From Heterohyrax brucei (taxonomy: Eukaryota; Chordata; Mammalia; Hyracoidea; Procaviidae), in the NCBI GenBank assembly GCA_028571685.1, contig CM053143.1, forward strand, positions 54,243,208 through 54,307,207: a DNA stretch of 64,000 nucleotides, in the 5' to 3' direction. The stretch's first letter is position 1; the number at the start of each line of letters is the position of its first letter. Made by a program: the position numbers and the translations under genes. Below, one piece after another: positions 11,998-23,639 of this stretch. The notes beneath the pieces are model-generated. The model was given only the letters and a program-made list of their open reading frames with translations, made no database searches and had not been told where the DNA came from.

Positions 11998-12655
11998 GCA
12001 AAACTCCTCACAACTGGACCAATAAGCAATATTACACCAAATGTAGAAAGAACTAAGGTCACCAAAGATTTCATTTTGCTTGGCTCCACAATCAATGCAG
12101 TCATCAAGAATGCAAAAGATGTATTGCATTGTAAAAATCTGTTGCAAAGGACCTCTTTAAAGTGTTAAAAAACAAAGATGTTATCTTGAGCTCTAAGATA
12201 TGCCTGACCCAAGACATTGTATTTTCTACTGCATCATATGCATTAAAAAGCTGGACAATGAAAAAGGAAGACTAAAGAAGAATTGACGTGTGGTGTTGTG
12301 GTGCTGGAGAAGAATACTGAATATACCATGGACTGCCAAAAGAACAAAAAAATCTGTTCTAAAAGTACAACCAGAGTGTTCCTTGGGAGCAATTATGGTG
12401 AGACTGAGTCTTACATACTTTGTACAGATTGTCAGGATGGATCAGTCCCTTAAGAAGGACACCATCGTTGGTAGACCGGAAGGTCAGAAAAACAGAGGAA
12501 GATGCTCAACAAGATGGATAGAAACAGTGGCGGTAACAATAGACTTAAGCATTAAAACAATTGTGGACATGGCGCAAGACCATGAAGTGTTTCATGCTGT
12601 TGTGTATGGGGTCACTCTTAGTCAGAACTGACTTTGTGGCACCTAATAACAAGAA
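11998..12655 (+). mobile_element. RTE-class LINE 3' end
   Basis: A 3' segment of an RTE (BovB-related) LINE, from CTCCTCACAACTGGACCAATA to the tail CACCTAATAACAAGAATTG. It directly follows the L1 tail ending near 11,985. It retains one open stretch, listed separately, and the AACTGACTTTGTGGCACC tail shared with AfroSINEs. Other pieces of the same family lie at 1,053, 28,340, 29,757, 40,236, 43,900, 51,775 and 53,130. Confidence 0.85.
12290..12631 (+). pseudogene. RTE LINE ORF C-terminal fragment (113 codons)
   Basis: An open stretch with WCWRRILNIPWTAKRT near its start and RGRCSTRWIETVAVTIDLS further on. This layout is typical of the extreme C-terminus of the RTE/BovB reverse-transcriptase polyprotein, after the RT domain. 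No catalytic part is present. The residual openness is by chance or reflects a relatively recent insertion; it is not a host gene. Confidence 0.75.
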
Positions 12656-12714
12656 TTGTGAAAGAAGCTAACTCTCTTATGGACAAAAACAAAGAAAATG
12701 CTTCTTGCTTTTCT

Positions 12715-12748
12715 GGATCCAACTCGACGGCACTTGGCTTTGGCTTTT
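12715..12748 (+). repeat. Short orphan AfroSINE/RTE tail module
   Basis: A short piece reading GGATCCAACTCGACGGCACT, then TGGCTTTGGC, with no SINE body upstream. It is one of at least six such modules in the window (see findings). Confidence 0.6.
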
Positions 12749-12749
12749 C

Positions 12750-13290
12750 TGATTGTAATGTTAAGCAATGATATCAATTAAACATTGAAATGCTGATACT
12801 GCTAATTTTGAAGATTAGTGAAATACTATACAGAAGCTATATGATAGAAATTATCACCACTATCTCAATGATAGTCCCTATTTTAAGTACTTTGTTATAT
12901 TAACATTTAATTATTTTTTTTTAAACCTGAGGCTAAGGAAGTTTAAATGATAAACCTAGATTGAAACTGAAAAATATTATCCTTTGTATTTTTCCTAATA
13001 AATTATACTGCTCAGAGATTATGTAATGCCATATCAATAACATTATTAACAATTTTTTTTATTACTATCTTATGGTTATTTAGGGAATTGTATAATATGC
13101 AATATCGGCCAAGCCAGCCAAGTGCCGTCGAGTAGGTATAGCATTTACTTATTTCTGATTTTTTTAAGTAATGATGTTCAGGGTTAGAACCACGTATCTG
13201 TATTTCAGGTCAAAAACACTCTCTATAGTTTGATTAAAATAATCAGATAAGCATACATATGAGAAACCAAGATCTCAATCTTTAAGAAAA
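12750..13290. other. AT-rich DNA with one orphan tail module
   Basis: No gene is seen. It contains a module at 13,107-13,134 (GGCCAAGCCAGCCAAGTGCC then GTCGAGTA), the antisense form of the AfroSINE-tail module. Confidence 0.5.
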
Positions 13291-14690
13291 GAAGATTGGA
13301 GACAGGGCCGAAATGGCAGACTAGACATATGTCTATTCAATTCCCTCTGAGAATTAAGGCCTAGAATAATAAGTGAACAGGGAAGTGTGGACATTCTGAA
13401 AGTCTCAGGATCTAGCGTAGGATTGTAAGACTGGACTGGGTGATTTGAACAGAGAAACTACCTCTGTCAGAGGAAAGGCAGTATCACATTGAGTCTTGCT
13501 TCTTCTAATGCATCATTTGAGTGACTACAGGTATGGACACCTTCTGTGATATCTGAGAGGTGAGGACTGGGTCTGTGGAGCCTGTGAACCTGGCATGAGA
13601 TGGCTAATATGCTGAGCTGCAATGCTTAAGTAAACAGCGTATACTACATCAGAGAGACTGTTCTTGGGATAGCCACATGTTGAGAACCTGGGTGCTGACC
13701 AAGAGTGCCAGAGCCCCTCCCCACTCTCTGAGCTGCAGCATAGATTCTGCTGACTCACTGCAGGAAAGGTGGCTCCAGTGCCGTCTTGGTCAGCTGACAG
13801 GCAGAGTCAGACACACCTGAGGTCTCAGCTGGGGTTAATTCTCATGGTGAACATCAGCACCTGTCTGAATAGTGCTTCTCCAGCAGAAAACTTGTTTCTA
13901 AGACTATCCTACCTAGAGATCATGGTGGGGCCTGGCAGCCAAGGGTGGTAGTAACCTAACCTCTCTCTTCTTTGAGCCAAGTAATAGCATCTAGGGACAG
14001 TCTATGAGGCACCATCAGTGTCAGCTGGGAGGCAGACCTGCCACCCCTGAGTTCCCAGCTGTTTTCAGTGGCTATAGGATATTACCTCTCTCAGTAGTAT
14101 AGCAGCTTTTAAAATAAGACCAGCTGGAGAATGTAGCAGTGATTGGCAGCTGAGTGGGCTGGTAGCATGTCCAACATCCTTCACTGAGCCACATCATAAT
14201 GTCAGCTGACAGCACTCCAGAGAGTCCATAGATAGGATGCTGTCTTTGACAAGCAGGAGGCAGGCCCTGACAACCTTGAGGGCCTGGCTGCTTTTGGCAG
14301 CTGCTGGACAGTGCCCCTCTCAGCAAAAAAAAAAAGTTCTTAAGTTAAATGCATCTAGAGAGTTCAGTGGTCCTGGGCAGCCATGTGTGGTGGCATCCTT
14401 CTCTCCTCCCTTCCCCAAGCTATACCATATTCTCAACTGATGTAAGGGTAGTAAGTCGACCTAAGCGACTCACCACCTTTCGCAGCTAGGAGAAAGGGCT
14501 TGCTACACATTACAGCCCAGCTGAAGTCGGCCACTAGAGAATGCAGAGGTGGCTGGTGACAAAATCTAGTAGTGCCTTTATTCCCCCTCTTAGAACTATG
14601 CCAAACTCCTGTTGGTGTAACACTAGAGAAACAGAACAGTTTCTTGATGGTGCAAAGACAACAATCAATATCTAATCACGCAAAGAAGCA
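13291..14690 (+). promoter_or_regulatory. L1 5' UTR (ancestral internal promoter)
   Basis: About 1.4 kb with higher GC than its surroundings, preceding the ORF1 remnant. It contains related modules, CAGCTGACAGGCAGAGTCAG at about 13,791 and CAGCTGGGAGGCAGACCTGC at about 14,022, with further CAGCTGACAG- and GGCAGCTG-type blocks, suggesting a diverged internal repeat structure. Promoter activity is inferred from the L1 family, not visible directly. Confidence 0.6.
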
Positions 14691-15265
14691 GATCATTGTG
14701 GCTCCAGAAAACTCCCAAAATAAAGAATAAAAAAACTTACCAGATGAAGGCTTTCTGAAATTATCAGAGGTAGAATGCAAAAGCATTATGTATAGAGCCC
14801 TCCTAGAGATTAAACAAAATGCAGTAGAACACAGTGAAAAATGAAATAAGCTCTATGAACTGCTGGAACAACAGTGATCTGAAATTCAGCAGATCAATAA
14901 GAAAACTGCAGATCTAGACAATTCAGTGCAAGCCAAAGGAGCAGGATTAAGGAGGATGAAGGCGGAATTACTGAGTTTGGAATTAAAGCAACTGACATCA
15001 GCATTTATGAAAAAATCAGAGAAAAGAAATAAGAAAAATGAAGAAGCATTAACAAACAAGTGGGACTCTATTAAGAGAAATAGTCTATGAATAATTGGAG
15101 TTCCCAAAGAGGAAGGGGTAGCTGAAAACACAGACAGAACTGTTGAAGAACTGCTGAAAGACAAAAGAGAACACAGTTATCCAAGATGCTTATCAAACGC
15201 CATGAAAACTGGAACCCAAAAGACACCAAGACATATTGTAATCAAGCTTAATAAAATGAAACATC
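14690..15265 (+). pseudogene. L1 ORF1 remnant, C-terminally truncated
   Basis: Parallels the 8,690-9,260 ORF1 sequence (shared CTCCAGAAAACTCCCAAAAT, and AAAAAATCAGAGAAAAGAAA near 15,010). The RNA-binding block ACACCAAGACATATTGTAAT is present at about 15,223. Immediately after it, the sequence moves into the ORF2 start (ACAGCACTAAATACC, about 15,272), so the ORF1 C-terminus and the inter-ORF spacer are missing. Confidence 0.7.
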
Positions 15266-17985
15266 AAAATGACAGCACTAAATACCTGTATGTCAATAGG
15301 TACAATGAAAGTAAATGGACTAAATGCCCCCCAAGAGGCAGAGAGTGACAAGCATGGATCGAGAGACAAGACTACAAGATTCATCCGTATGTTACTTACA
15401 AGCAACACACCTTATACTCAAAGATAAGAACAAACTGAAAATCAAAGGATGGAAGAATACATAACAAGCTAACAATACACAAAGAAGAGCAGGAGTGGCA
15501 ATACTAATCTCAGATAAAATAGTTGTTAATGCAAAGTCCACTATTGTGGATAAGGATGGTAACTATTTATTACTGAAAGTTGCAACACACAAGCAGGGTA
15601 TAAAAATATTAAATACTTATGCATCCAACACCAGAGCATTGAAATATATCAAACAAATGCTGACAACAATGAAAAGTGAGGTGGATCACTCCACAATAAA
15701 AATAGGAGACTTCAACACTCCATTTTCATAAATGGACAGATCATACAGAAAAAAGCTCCACAAAGATATAGAAGATCTTATTGCGACAAACAACCAACTT
15801 GACCTTATCAACATATACAGAACTTTACATCTAACAACTGATAAGTATACCTTCTTTTCAAATGCACATGAAACACTGTCCAGAATAGACCACATATTAA
15901 TGCCATAAAGCAAATACCAACAAAACCCAAACCACTGAATTATTGCAAAGCATTTTCTCAGACCATAAAGCCATAAAAGTTGAAATCAATGCCAGAAAAA
16001 AAAAAAAAAAACATAGAATTGAGAATGGATGGAAACTGAACAATACCTTGTGTAAAAATCCATGGGTTATAGAAGAAATAAAAAATGCAATAAAGAATTT
16101 AGGGAACTAAATGAGAATGAAAACACATCCTACCAGAACCATGAGATACAGCAAAAACAGTGCTCAGAGGTCAATTTATTGCTATAAATGTACACATCCA
16201 GTATGAAGAAAGAGCTCAAACCAAAGAATTAACCCTACAACTTGAACAAGTATAAAGAGAGCAACAAAGGAACTGCTCAGATACTGGGAGAAAACTTGTA
16301 ATAAGGATCAGCACTGAACTAAGTGAATTATAGAATAGACGAACAATTGAAAAAATGAACAAACCCAAAAGCTTGTTCTTGGAAAAAATCAATACAATTG
16401 ATCAACCGTTGGCTAAACTTACTAAAGAAAAACAGGAGAGGAAACAAATAACCTAAATAAGAAACAAGACGGGAGATGTCACAACAGACATAACTGAAAC
16501 CAAAAGTATCATAACAGAATACTACAAAAGACTGTACTCTAACAGATTTGAAAACCTAAAGGAAATGGACAACTTCTAGATTCATATCACCTACCAAAAT
16601 TATCACCAGGAGAAGCAGAACAATATAATAAACCTATCACAAAAGAAGAGATTAAAAAAGTAATCCAAAAATTACCAATCTTAAAATGTTCTGGCCCAGA
16701 TGACTTTACCAAAGAATTCTACCAAGTTTTTAGAGAGGAGTAAGTCATAATACTACTGAAACTATTTCATAACAAAGTAAATGGCAGAATACTCCCAAAT
16801 TCATACTATGAATCCAGCATAATATTGGTACAAAAGCTAGGGAAAGATCCCCCCACACACAAAAAAAATTACAGACCAATATCATTCATGAACCTAGATG
16901 CAAAAATCTTCAACAAAATCTTAGTTGATAGACTTCAACAACAGGCCAAAAAATAATTCATTATGACCAAGTTGGGTTCAAGTCAGGGATGCAAGGGTGG
17001 CTCAACATCAGAAAAACAATTAATGTGATCAACCACATAAATAACTACAAGGATAAGAAACACTTAATTTTGTCAGTTGAAGCAGAAAACAGCATTTGAC
17101 GAAGTCTAACACTCATTCATGTTAAAAACTCTCAGCAAAATAGGAATAGAGGGGAAATTTCTCAATGCAATAAGGGGCATCTATGCATCATCTAGAATAG
17201 AGAGAGACTGAAAGAATTCCTCCTGAGAACTGGAACCAGACAAAGATGCCGACCATCACCAATTCCGTTCAACATTGTGCTAGAGGTTCTTACCAGAGCA
17301 ATCAGACAAGACAAAGAAATAAAAGGCATTCGCATCAGCAAAGAAGGAGTAAAAATCTGCCTTCTTTTAGAAGATATGATTGTGTACTCAGAGAATCCCA
17401 AAGAATCCATAAGTAAACTATTGGAACTAATAGAAGAATTCAGCAAAGCATCAGGATATAAGAAAAACATACATAAATTGGTTGGATTCCTTTACACCAA
17501 CAAAGAGAACATCAATGAGGAAATCACCTAATCAATACCATTTACTATAGCCACCAAGAAGATGAAATACCTAGGAATAAATCTAACCAGAGAAACAAGA
17601 GATCTATACACAGACAATTACAAGACCTTACAGCAAGAAACCAAAAGAGACGACTGTTCATATTGGACAAAGGCCCAAAGGTCATGAACTGGAGTAAAAA
17701 TACAAAACAACAAATGCTACAGAGGCTGTGGAGAGATTGGAACACTCCTACACTGCTGGTGGGATTTCAAAATGTTACAACCTTTTGGAAAGCAATTTCA
17801 TGCTTCCTTGAAAAGCTGGAAATAGAAATACCATTTGATTCAGTATTCTCACTGCTTGCAATATATTCTACAGTAATACAGGTTGTCACACGAACAGATA
17901 CATGTACACTAATGTTTATTGCAGCACTGTCCACATCAGCAAAAGATGGACTCAACCTAGATGCCCATCAACAGGTAAATGGATA
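15266..17985 (+). pseudogene. L1 ORF2 remnant (endonuclease and reverse transcriptase)
   Basis: ORF2p nicks target DNA and reverse-transcribes L1 RNA. The frame at 15,495-15,731 ends in IKIGDFNTPFS, the endonuclease GDFNTP motif. The RT region shows [12 protein letters not shown]-type blocks near 16,963 and a palm segment at 17,277-17,531. There the usual (F/Y)ADD is changed to LLLEDMIVY, so the first catalytic Asp of the pair is lost. After 17,650 the frame jumps to the C-terminal block (LQRLWRDWNTPTLLVG at 17,717). It is broken by several stops and by the deletion. Confidence 0.8.
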
Positions 17986-19055
17986 AACTATGGTAGATAC
18001 ACTCAATGGAACACTATGCAGTGATAAAGAATGATGATTTCAAGAAGTATCTTATAATCTGATTTTAACTGGAAACATTATGCTGAGTGAAATTAGTCAC
18101 CAATTACAAGGTCTTCAAAATAGGATTATGCACAGAAGACTCTCTGATGACTACAAGGGTGGGAAGGAGGGAGAGGGTTGGGCATAGATGAGATAGTTGA
18201 TAGAAATTTGATTAAGTAAAAGCAGTGACAGCATATAGTAAAGTAGATCAAATTAACTAGATTTCACCATAAAACTGAAAGGTTTTCTAAACTCAACCCA
18301 ATATTTGAAAGGATAGAGTAGCAGGGATGGGGGTCTCAGGGGACACTGAGGCCAACTGGCATGACTAGTCTACTCCTAAGAGAGTCTTTTGCACCCCATT
18401 TATTGGTGAGTGGTGTCTTAAAAGCCAGCAAGCTGCCATATGAGGCACACTAAATGGTCCTCGCTCACCTGGAACAGATGCTCACCAGGAACAACAAAGA
18501 CATGAGGAAAAAAGAGCCCAGTAGACGTAAGGGCACATATGAATGGGAGACTATGAACATGAGACCAGACAAACAAGTTGGTGCCCGGCCACTACCAAAG
18601 ACAGCCACGATTGCAGACACAGTGTAGAGTCCCTGAAGCAAATGAGAAAAGGAGCTGTGCAGCCTAAGAACTTTACTGAAAGACTTGAAAGGCAGCCTGG
18701 AAGATCCCCTGGGAACATAGCCCCTAGACCTACTGCTGTACCTGATTGGAAACCAGAACTGAGGTCAACTCTTCAGACAAGAATGGACTGGACTCGGAGA
18801 TACAATGTGATCACATGGTGTGTGTACTTTATGGTTCCATGCATTTAAAGGAAGCTGTCCTGCTGGTCTCTTTCTAGATGGGAGAGAAGAGGGTGGGGGC
18901 ATGTGTGACAGATGCCTGTCAGGAGAACACTAGACATATAGAGTGAAAAACAGGAGTGTGCTGTCACTGGGTGAGCAGAGTAGAGGGAGATACAGATAGG
19001 TGAGCATGCAAAACCAGTTTGTATTTTATCCTTTCACTTAATCACCACCCCCCAA
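17986..19055 (+). repeat. L1 3' UTR, afrotherian-type
   Basis: Follows the ORF2 remnant and ends TTTCACTTAATCACC with only a short A-rich tail. Landmark blocks (GGTGAGTGGTGTCTTAAAAG, CCTGGGAACATAGCC) recur in the L1 3' UTRs at 11,590, 32,080, 54,850 and, reversed, at 7,700 and 56,640. Confidence 0.8.
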
Positions 19056-19164
19056 AAATAGTTTAGTCTAAACGGATACTGTGAAAATGCAGAACTGAAT
19101 AGTTTCACTGAGTAGGCAGCTAAAGCAAAATGTTCAATCATCATTAATATGTGAAAAGATAGTA

Positions 19165-19470
19165 TCACTCTTTCTTTTCATCCACCAGCTGTTTTCTTTT
19201 TTCTTTCTCCTCCTTCCTTCTCCATCCCTTTTCCTGTTCTTCCCTCCATCCATCCTTTCTTCCCTTGCTCCCTAACTTCCTTCATTTCTTCTTTCCTAGT
19301 TTATTCTTTCTTTCATTTCCCCCTTCTGTTCCTTTCTCCCTTTCCTTCCTTCTTTCTCTTTCATTCTCCTTCTTTACCCCTTTCTCCATTTCTCTTTCCT
19401 TTCCTTTTTTATTCATTCCTTTCTTCATCTTTTCCTCTTGCTCTAGTTCTCTCTCTTTTCACAGAGTCGT
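19165..19470 (+). repeat. Pyrimidine (CT)-rich tract
   Basis: About 300 bp almost entirely C and T (TTCTTTC, CTTCC and TTTCCC repeats). The translated frame here is a product of this composition. Such tracts can form intramolecular triplex in vitro; no function is claimed. Confidence 0.9.
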
Positions 19471-19498
19471 GGATTGCCTTGTGTACTGTAAATAAACA

Positions 19499-20008
19499 TG
19501 TGTAGCAATTTGCTTGGACTGTGATTACCGGTATAATGTGACTGTCCTCCATTTTCCAATTTTTCTTATGTTGTTAAACCGAATCTCTGTCTATAGTTAG
19601 TAGGGCAAGATAAGATTATGTTAAAGGGGACTAGGGTAGGACTGTAACACCCTTACAAAGGGGGTTTCCCCAGAGTGTGTCGTGCACCACCGGTTATCCT
19701 ACAAGAGATAATAGGAAAAAGAAGCAAGCAAAGAGTTGGGGACCTCGTACCATGAAGATAACAGTGCTGAGAGCAAAGTATGTCCTCCAGACCTGAGGTT
19801 CCTGTACTGAGATGCTCCCAGACAAAGGAAAAACTCATGCAACACAAAGACCTTCCTCTAGAGCTAACAGATGTGGAAAGTCATGCCCCAGAGCCAGTGG
19901 CGTGAATTTGGATTTGCAGCCCACTGGACTATAAGAGAATAAATTTCTCTTTGTTAAAGCCATCCACTTGTGATGTTTCTGTTATAGCAGCACTAGATAA
20001 CTAAGACA
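19499..20008 (+). mobile_element. MaLR-like solo LTR, sense
   Basis: The 3' end reads GTTATAGCAGCACTAGATAA then CTAAGACA, and an AATAAA lies just upstream (AGAATAAATTTCTC at about 19,936). Both are typical of mammalian MaLR LTRs. It is the same family as the antisense copies at 3,487-3,970 and 57,512-57,999. The first tens of bases of the usual LTR start seem to be missing, and no clear target duplication was found. Confidence 0.75.
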
Positions 20009-20589
20009 TGGTAAATTCTTTAACAAACAGGCCAAAGACTAAGAGTAGAAAAACTTAAGAACATTCTTATGTTGCATGATATCTTCATCATATTTTAGTA
20101 TAAATTCTAAAACCAAAACATAAATATTTTGACAAGTACCTGTAATGTTTTTTTGCTTGTTTGTGGTATTTGCTCTGTGCTGTAGGTGCTAATTTCCTCT
20201 ATTTTAATTGTGTTAGTTCCTGTTATTTAGGTAACAAGCAATAAAAGAGAACTTATCATCAAAGAGTTAATAGACAATTAGTGCAATAGCTCACCGATTT
20301 GCAAGAAAGTCTTAACTGCTAAGTCCCAGAAAGGTCAGCACCTGAGGAGAATTTCAGGAGCCATCAACTGAACCAGACCCCAAATATATGCAGCTACGAT
20401 TTCAGTTTTGAATTTCCTGAAACACAAATTGATTTGTCTGTTTTGAATTATGGAATGAAGTGAAGCTGAAGGGATGGACACGTCACATTGCACAGATATG
20501 TCCCCAGGCCTAGAACCATTGCATCCGGGTTACCAGTTGTAAAGATGAACAGCATGGACTCACTAGTGAAACTAGTGAAACTCACTAGT
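20009..20589. other. Unique DNA, nothing recognised
   Basis: No open frame or repeat family is recognised, except a small symmetric motif near 20,558-20,596 (see findings). Confidence 0.5.
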
Positions 20590-20770
20590 GAGACTGTCTG
20601 GTTTCAAATCCCATTCTTTGTTTATCCCCTGTTAGATCTTAGGAAAATTACTTAATATTTTGTGAGACTTTATGAAAGAAAGGTTGAAAAAAATAATACC
20701 TGACTCAGTCAGAATGTTAATAATTACATGAATTAACACTTGTAAAAAAGAAAACTTAGTAAAATACTAT
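20590..20770 (+). repeat. MIR SINE relic
   Basis: AGACTGTCTGGTTTCAAATCC followed by a TTAGGAAAATTACTTAATAT block and AATAATACC matches the layout of the old mammalian MIR element. It is highly diverged. Confidence 0.6.
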
Positions 20771-21148
20771 TTCTTTATATTAAATGTAGTTTCCTGATTA
20801 AAAGTAATAATAATTGAGAGGCAAGCAGTTGTAATAGCTTGTATCTATCACATACTTATTCAAATACCCATGGAATATGTAAATCTATTTGGTAAATAAT
20901 TGTTTTCTGCATTTTAAAATAATGTTGAACCTTGAGAGACACTTTTATAATGAAATTCACTGAAGGATTTGAATGGAATTTAGGACCTGATAAGTAATTT
21001 GGAGATCCAAAGATTATTTGAAGTCTGTCATTATGTGGCAAAACTAGTTGGTTTTACCCTGTGGAAGTTTAAAAACTAGAACTGCAGAAATCTAGTGCAA
21101 TAAGGGACATCACAAGTCACTTATTTCTGTCCCCACTGTAACTTTAAG

Positions 21149-21348
21149 AGTCTTGGTAGTGCAATGGTTAAGTGCTCTGCTGCCAATGGAAATGTTGGTG
21201 GTTCCAAACCCACCATTGGCTCCATGAAAGAAAGACTTGGCAATCTGCTCCCAAACAGATTACCAACTAGGAAACCCTACTGGGCAGGTCTACTCTTTCA
21301 TACAGGTTTCCCAAGAACCAGAAATGATATACATAGAATAACAACAGT
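21149..21348 (+). repeat. AfroSINE, sense (long form)
   Basis: Starts AGAGTCTTGGTAGTGCAATGG, a tRNA-like head with box-A-like sequence, then GTTCCAAACCCACC (box-B-like). The body ends with GGCAGGTCTACTCTTTCATA and CCAGAAATGATATAC. The pol III boxes are degenerate. Confidence 0.75.
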
Positions 21349-21354
21349 TTTGTA

Positions 21355-21490
21355 GCTGAAGGTATTGACTAAAGAGATCTGAACAACTTGTTTGAGATTA
21401 CGCAACTGGTATCAGTATTAGAAAGTAGTCTTCTGACTCACAGTCCAAGATTTAATTCATTTCTAGTCTAGCATTGTGCCATCCTAGATC
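21355..21490 (-). repeat. Probable MIR relic, antisense
   Basis: AACAACTTGTTTGAGATTACGCA and CTTCTGACTCACAGTCC follow the arrangement of reverse-orientation MIR (…AACTTGCCCAAGGTCACACA…). It is diverged, so moderate confidence only. Confidence 0.5.
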
Positions 21491-21684
21491 TACAGGAGAC
21501 TCCTGACACTGTGCTTCTTATTGTGTTCAACAACCCTCAAATACATTGCATTTAGACTCAAATCCATCGGCAGTGATTCTATCAAACAATAGCTCAGCTT
21601 CAGAAGTATTATAATCTTCGGGCAGGAGGGTTTAGAGCATTAGAGCGTACAGTTTTTTAAGATTATTGTACTGAGCTAAACTAA

Positions 21685-21805
21685 ATGGCACGGCATGGCA
21701 AGGGACGTCACGGCACAGCACGGCATGGCATGACACGGCATGGCATGGCATGATATGGCATGGCATGGCATGACATGGCATGGCATGGTATGACATGGAA
21801 TGGAA
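21685..21805 (+). repeat. (GGCAT)n-type pentamer satellite
   Basis: About 120 bp of a 5-bp repeat, mainly GGCAT with GACAT, GGCAC, GATAT and GGAAT variants. There are runs such as GGCATGGCATGGCATGA in a higher-order pattern of three GGCAT followed by one GACAT or GATAT. Two overlapping minus-strand frames through it encode Pro-Cys-His-rich peptides, an artefact of the repeat. Confidence 0.9.
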
Positions 21806-23223
21806 GTTCTCGTGGAGTGGAATGGAATCACCCAAACTGGAAACTGAAAATTGTGATAACTCCTTAAAGCCACTAGGAGGAGATACAATTCAGAACATTA
21901 AATTATTGCCAGGAACCCACAAATGACATGCTGTCTCCGCTCCTGAGTTTTATTTTAGCATTGTAATTTAAACCAATATTATACTTAGCATTTCAGAAGA
22001 AGATTAAAAGAGGCCATTAACTTTTTCATTATTATTATTATTTTACTTAAGTGAGGTAAAAAGATAAAGTATACTTCGAAGAAATATGTCAGTGTTGAAG
22101 CACTAATGTAGGTCCTTTGTTGTTATTTGGTTGGTTTTATATTTCCGTGGCAAGAACAGGCTCAAAAACAGCATAAGAATCTCTAGCCATACAAGAAAGA
22201 TAGCTGCCTTTCTTTTTAGAATATGCTTCAGAGATGGGAAAATCTTATCTTTGTCTGAGTCTCATTTAAACAAAGAAACAAACAAAACTCTCCCTACTAT
22301 TAATCTTAAAATGATATATACAACACAGATGGTGGTAATGAAAGATGCAGTTGAATGCTTTTCTATTATTGAACAGTTTTAAACTGTGTAATTGCTATAC
22401 TATCTCGTTTCATCTACTTCTGTCATTTCAATAATATATCTAAGACAAACAAAAGAAATGTCTGTAATAAATTACTACAAGAGTATACTTAGCTTTCTCA
22501 AACACAAATCTGATGAGAATGGAACTTTAATGATTCTGACTCTGCCGATTCAATCTTACATGGAACCATTAGATCAACAAAGCCAGCTGTTTTCAAGTTC
22601 CATTAGGAGCCAATATTAAAATAAAAGTAAATATTAAGTCTGTACCTAATTCTATTTTATAAATATTATCACTGATTTAAAAAAAAATACTTTGCATGAT
22701 TTATCTTTTTGATTTTAGCTTCTTCAACTTCATTGTAAAATATTTGTCCTCATTTTGTGTGTTGGACTATATGTGTTCGAAGATTCTTCAAACCACCCTC
22801 ATAACCCCATTCCCCAAACCCACCCTCAAGGGTCCCAAGACATCTCTAAGAAGTGTTATGGCAGAACTAAAGTGATTTTCTATAAATTGACTCCATCATT
22901 TTGAAAAAGTTTTACGTGAAGTTTTGCTACTTCAGTAGGACCTTCAGAAGTTGGGATGCATGAAAAGACCTGGACCACAAGAAATTTATACTCATAATGG
23001 ATTAGATTATAAAAACAAACAAAAAAGGCAGATGGATTAAAAAAAAATCAGTTCATACAAAGTATTTCATGTTATTTCTGTGGATAATGGCATTACTTTT
23101 TATTTGTGTTAATTGTATCTACAGGTTCGTAAAGCATTTTATCAAAACCAGAATTCATAGTGTAGGCAACAACGAAGAGGTTGTGTAAGATATAAACACT
23201 TATTTAGAACCTACTATTGCTAA
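21806..23223. other. AT-rich DNA, no gene seen
   Basis: Short open stretches at 22,131-22,382 and 22,392-22,619 have no recognisable domain. Nothing else is identified. Confidence 0.45.
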
Positions 23224-23224
23224 A

Positions 23225-23330
23225 GACTCGACGGCACTTGGCTTGGCATCACTAAACTGCAATGGGATATCTGCCACACTCACATAGGGTCTCTATGAAT
23301 CAGAATCAACTCAATTTTCTAAAAGATTTC
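23225..23330 (+). repeat. Orphan AfroSINE tail plus SINE 3' fragment
   Basis: Begins with the bare tail module GACTCGACGGCACTTGGCTT, then a partial SINE 3' region CATAGGGTCTCTATGAATCA and GAATCAACTCAATTTT. The order (tail first, then body) shows two separate short insertions. A further tail module lies at 23,616-23,638 (TTGACTCGACGGCAGTAGG). Confidence 0.6.
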
Positions 23331-23639
23331 CAGACTCTTCAAGCACTGGTAGCTGTTATGGAACTGGTGTTCTCATCACAGTTTGCAGGATTATAATCTT
23401 ATGGTTAGTCAATTAGTGTCTACAAATTATTCCTGCTAGTTAACAACTGTGCTAGTGTTCAAATACAGTCTCCTTATTCAGAACCTATACAGTTTACTCG
23501 GCTCATTTCTTAATATTTCCTGTAGTCTCCAGGATTATCTTAGGCCATTAGCTTAGGTAGTTACTTACCCAGCAGCAGCGGTTTCCCTATTAAATCCTGA
23601 AATATAGCTTCAGACTTGACTCGACGGCAGTAGGTTCCG

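Larger units (their letters stand above)
13291..19055 (+). mobile_element. Long L1 LINE, sense, 5' UTR to 3' UTR, with internal deletions
   Basis: The most complete L1 of the window (about 5.8 kb). It starts at GGAGACAGGGCCGAAATGGC, a typical L1 5' end. The 5' UTR covers about 13,291-14,690, ORF1 remnants 14,690-15,265, ORF2 remnants 15,266-17,985 and the 3' UTR 17,986-19,055. Two jumps relative to other copies are visible: ORF1 RNA-binding block straight to the ORF2 start at about 15,265, and RT thumb straight to the ORF2 C-terminus at about 17,651. Many stops make it inactive. Confidence 0.85.

Noticed and set aside
13769-14440. Short frames in GC-richer DNA, possible host exons
   Set aside because: Within the L1 5' UTR, followed by L1 ORF1 sequence; no splice structure.
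19265-19495. Ser/Phe/Pro-rich frame
   Set aside because: Translation of the CT-rich tract.
21632-21888. Two overlapping Pro-Cys-His-rich frames on the minus strand
   Set aside because: Direct translation of the pentamer satellite; not a metallothionein-like gene.
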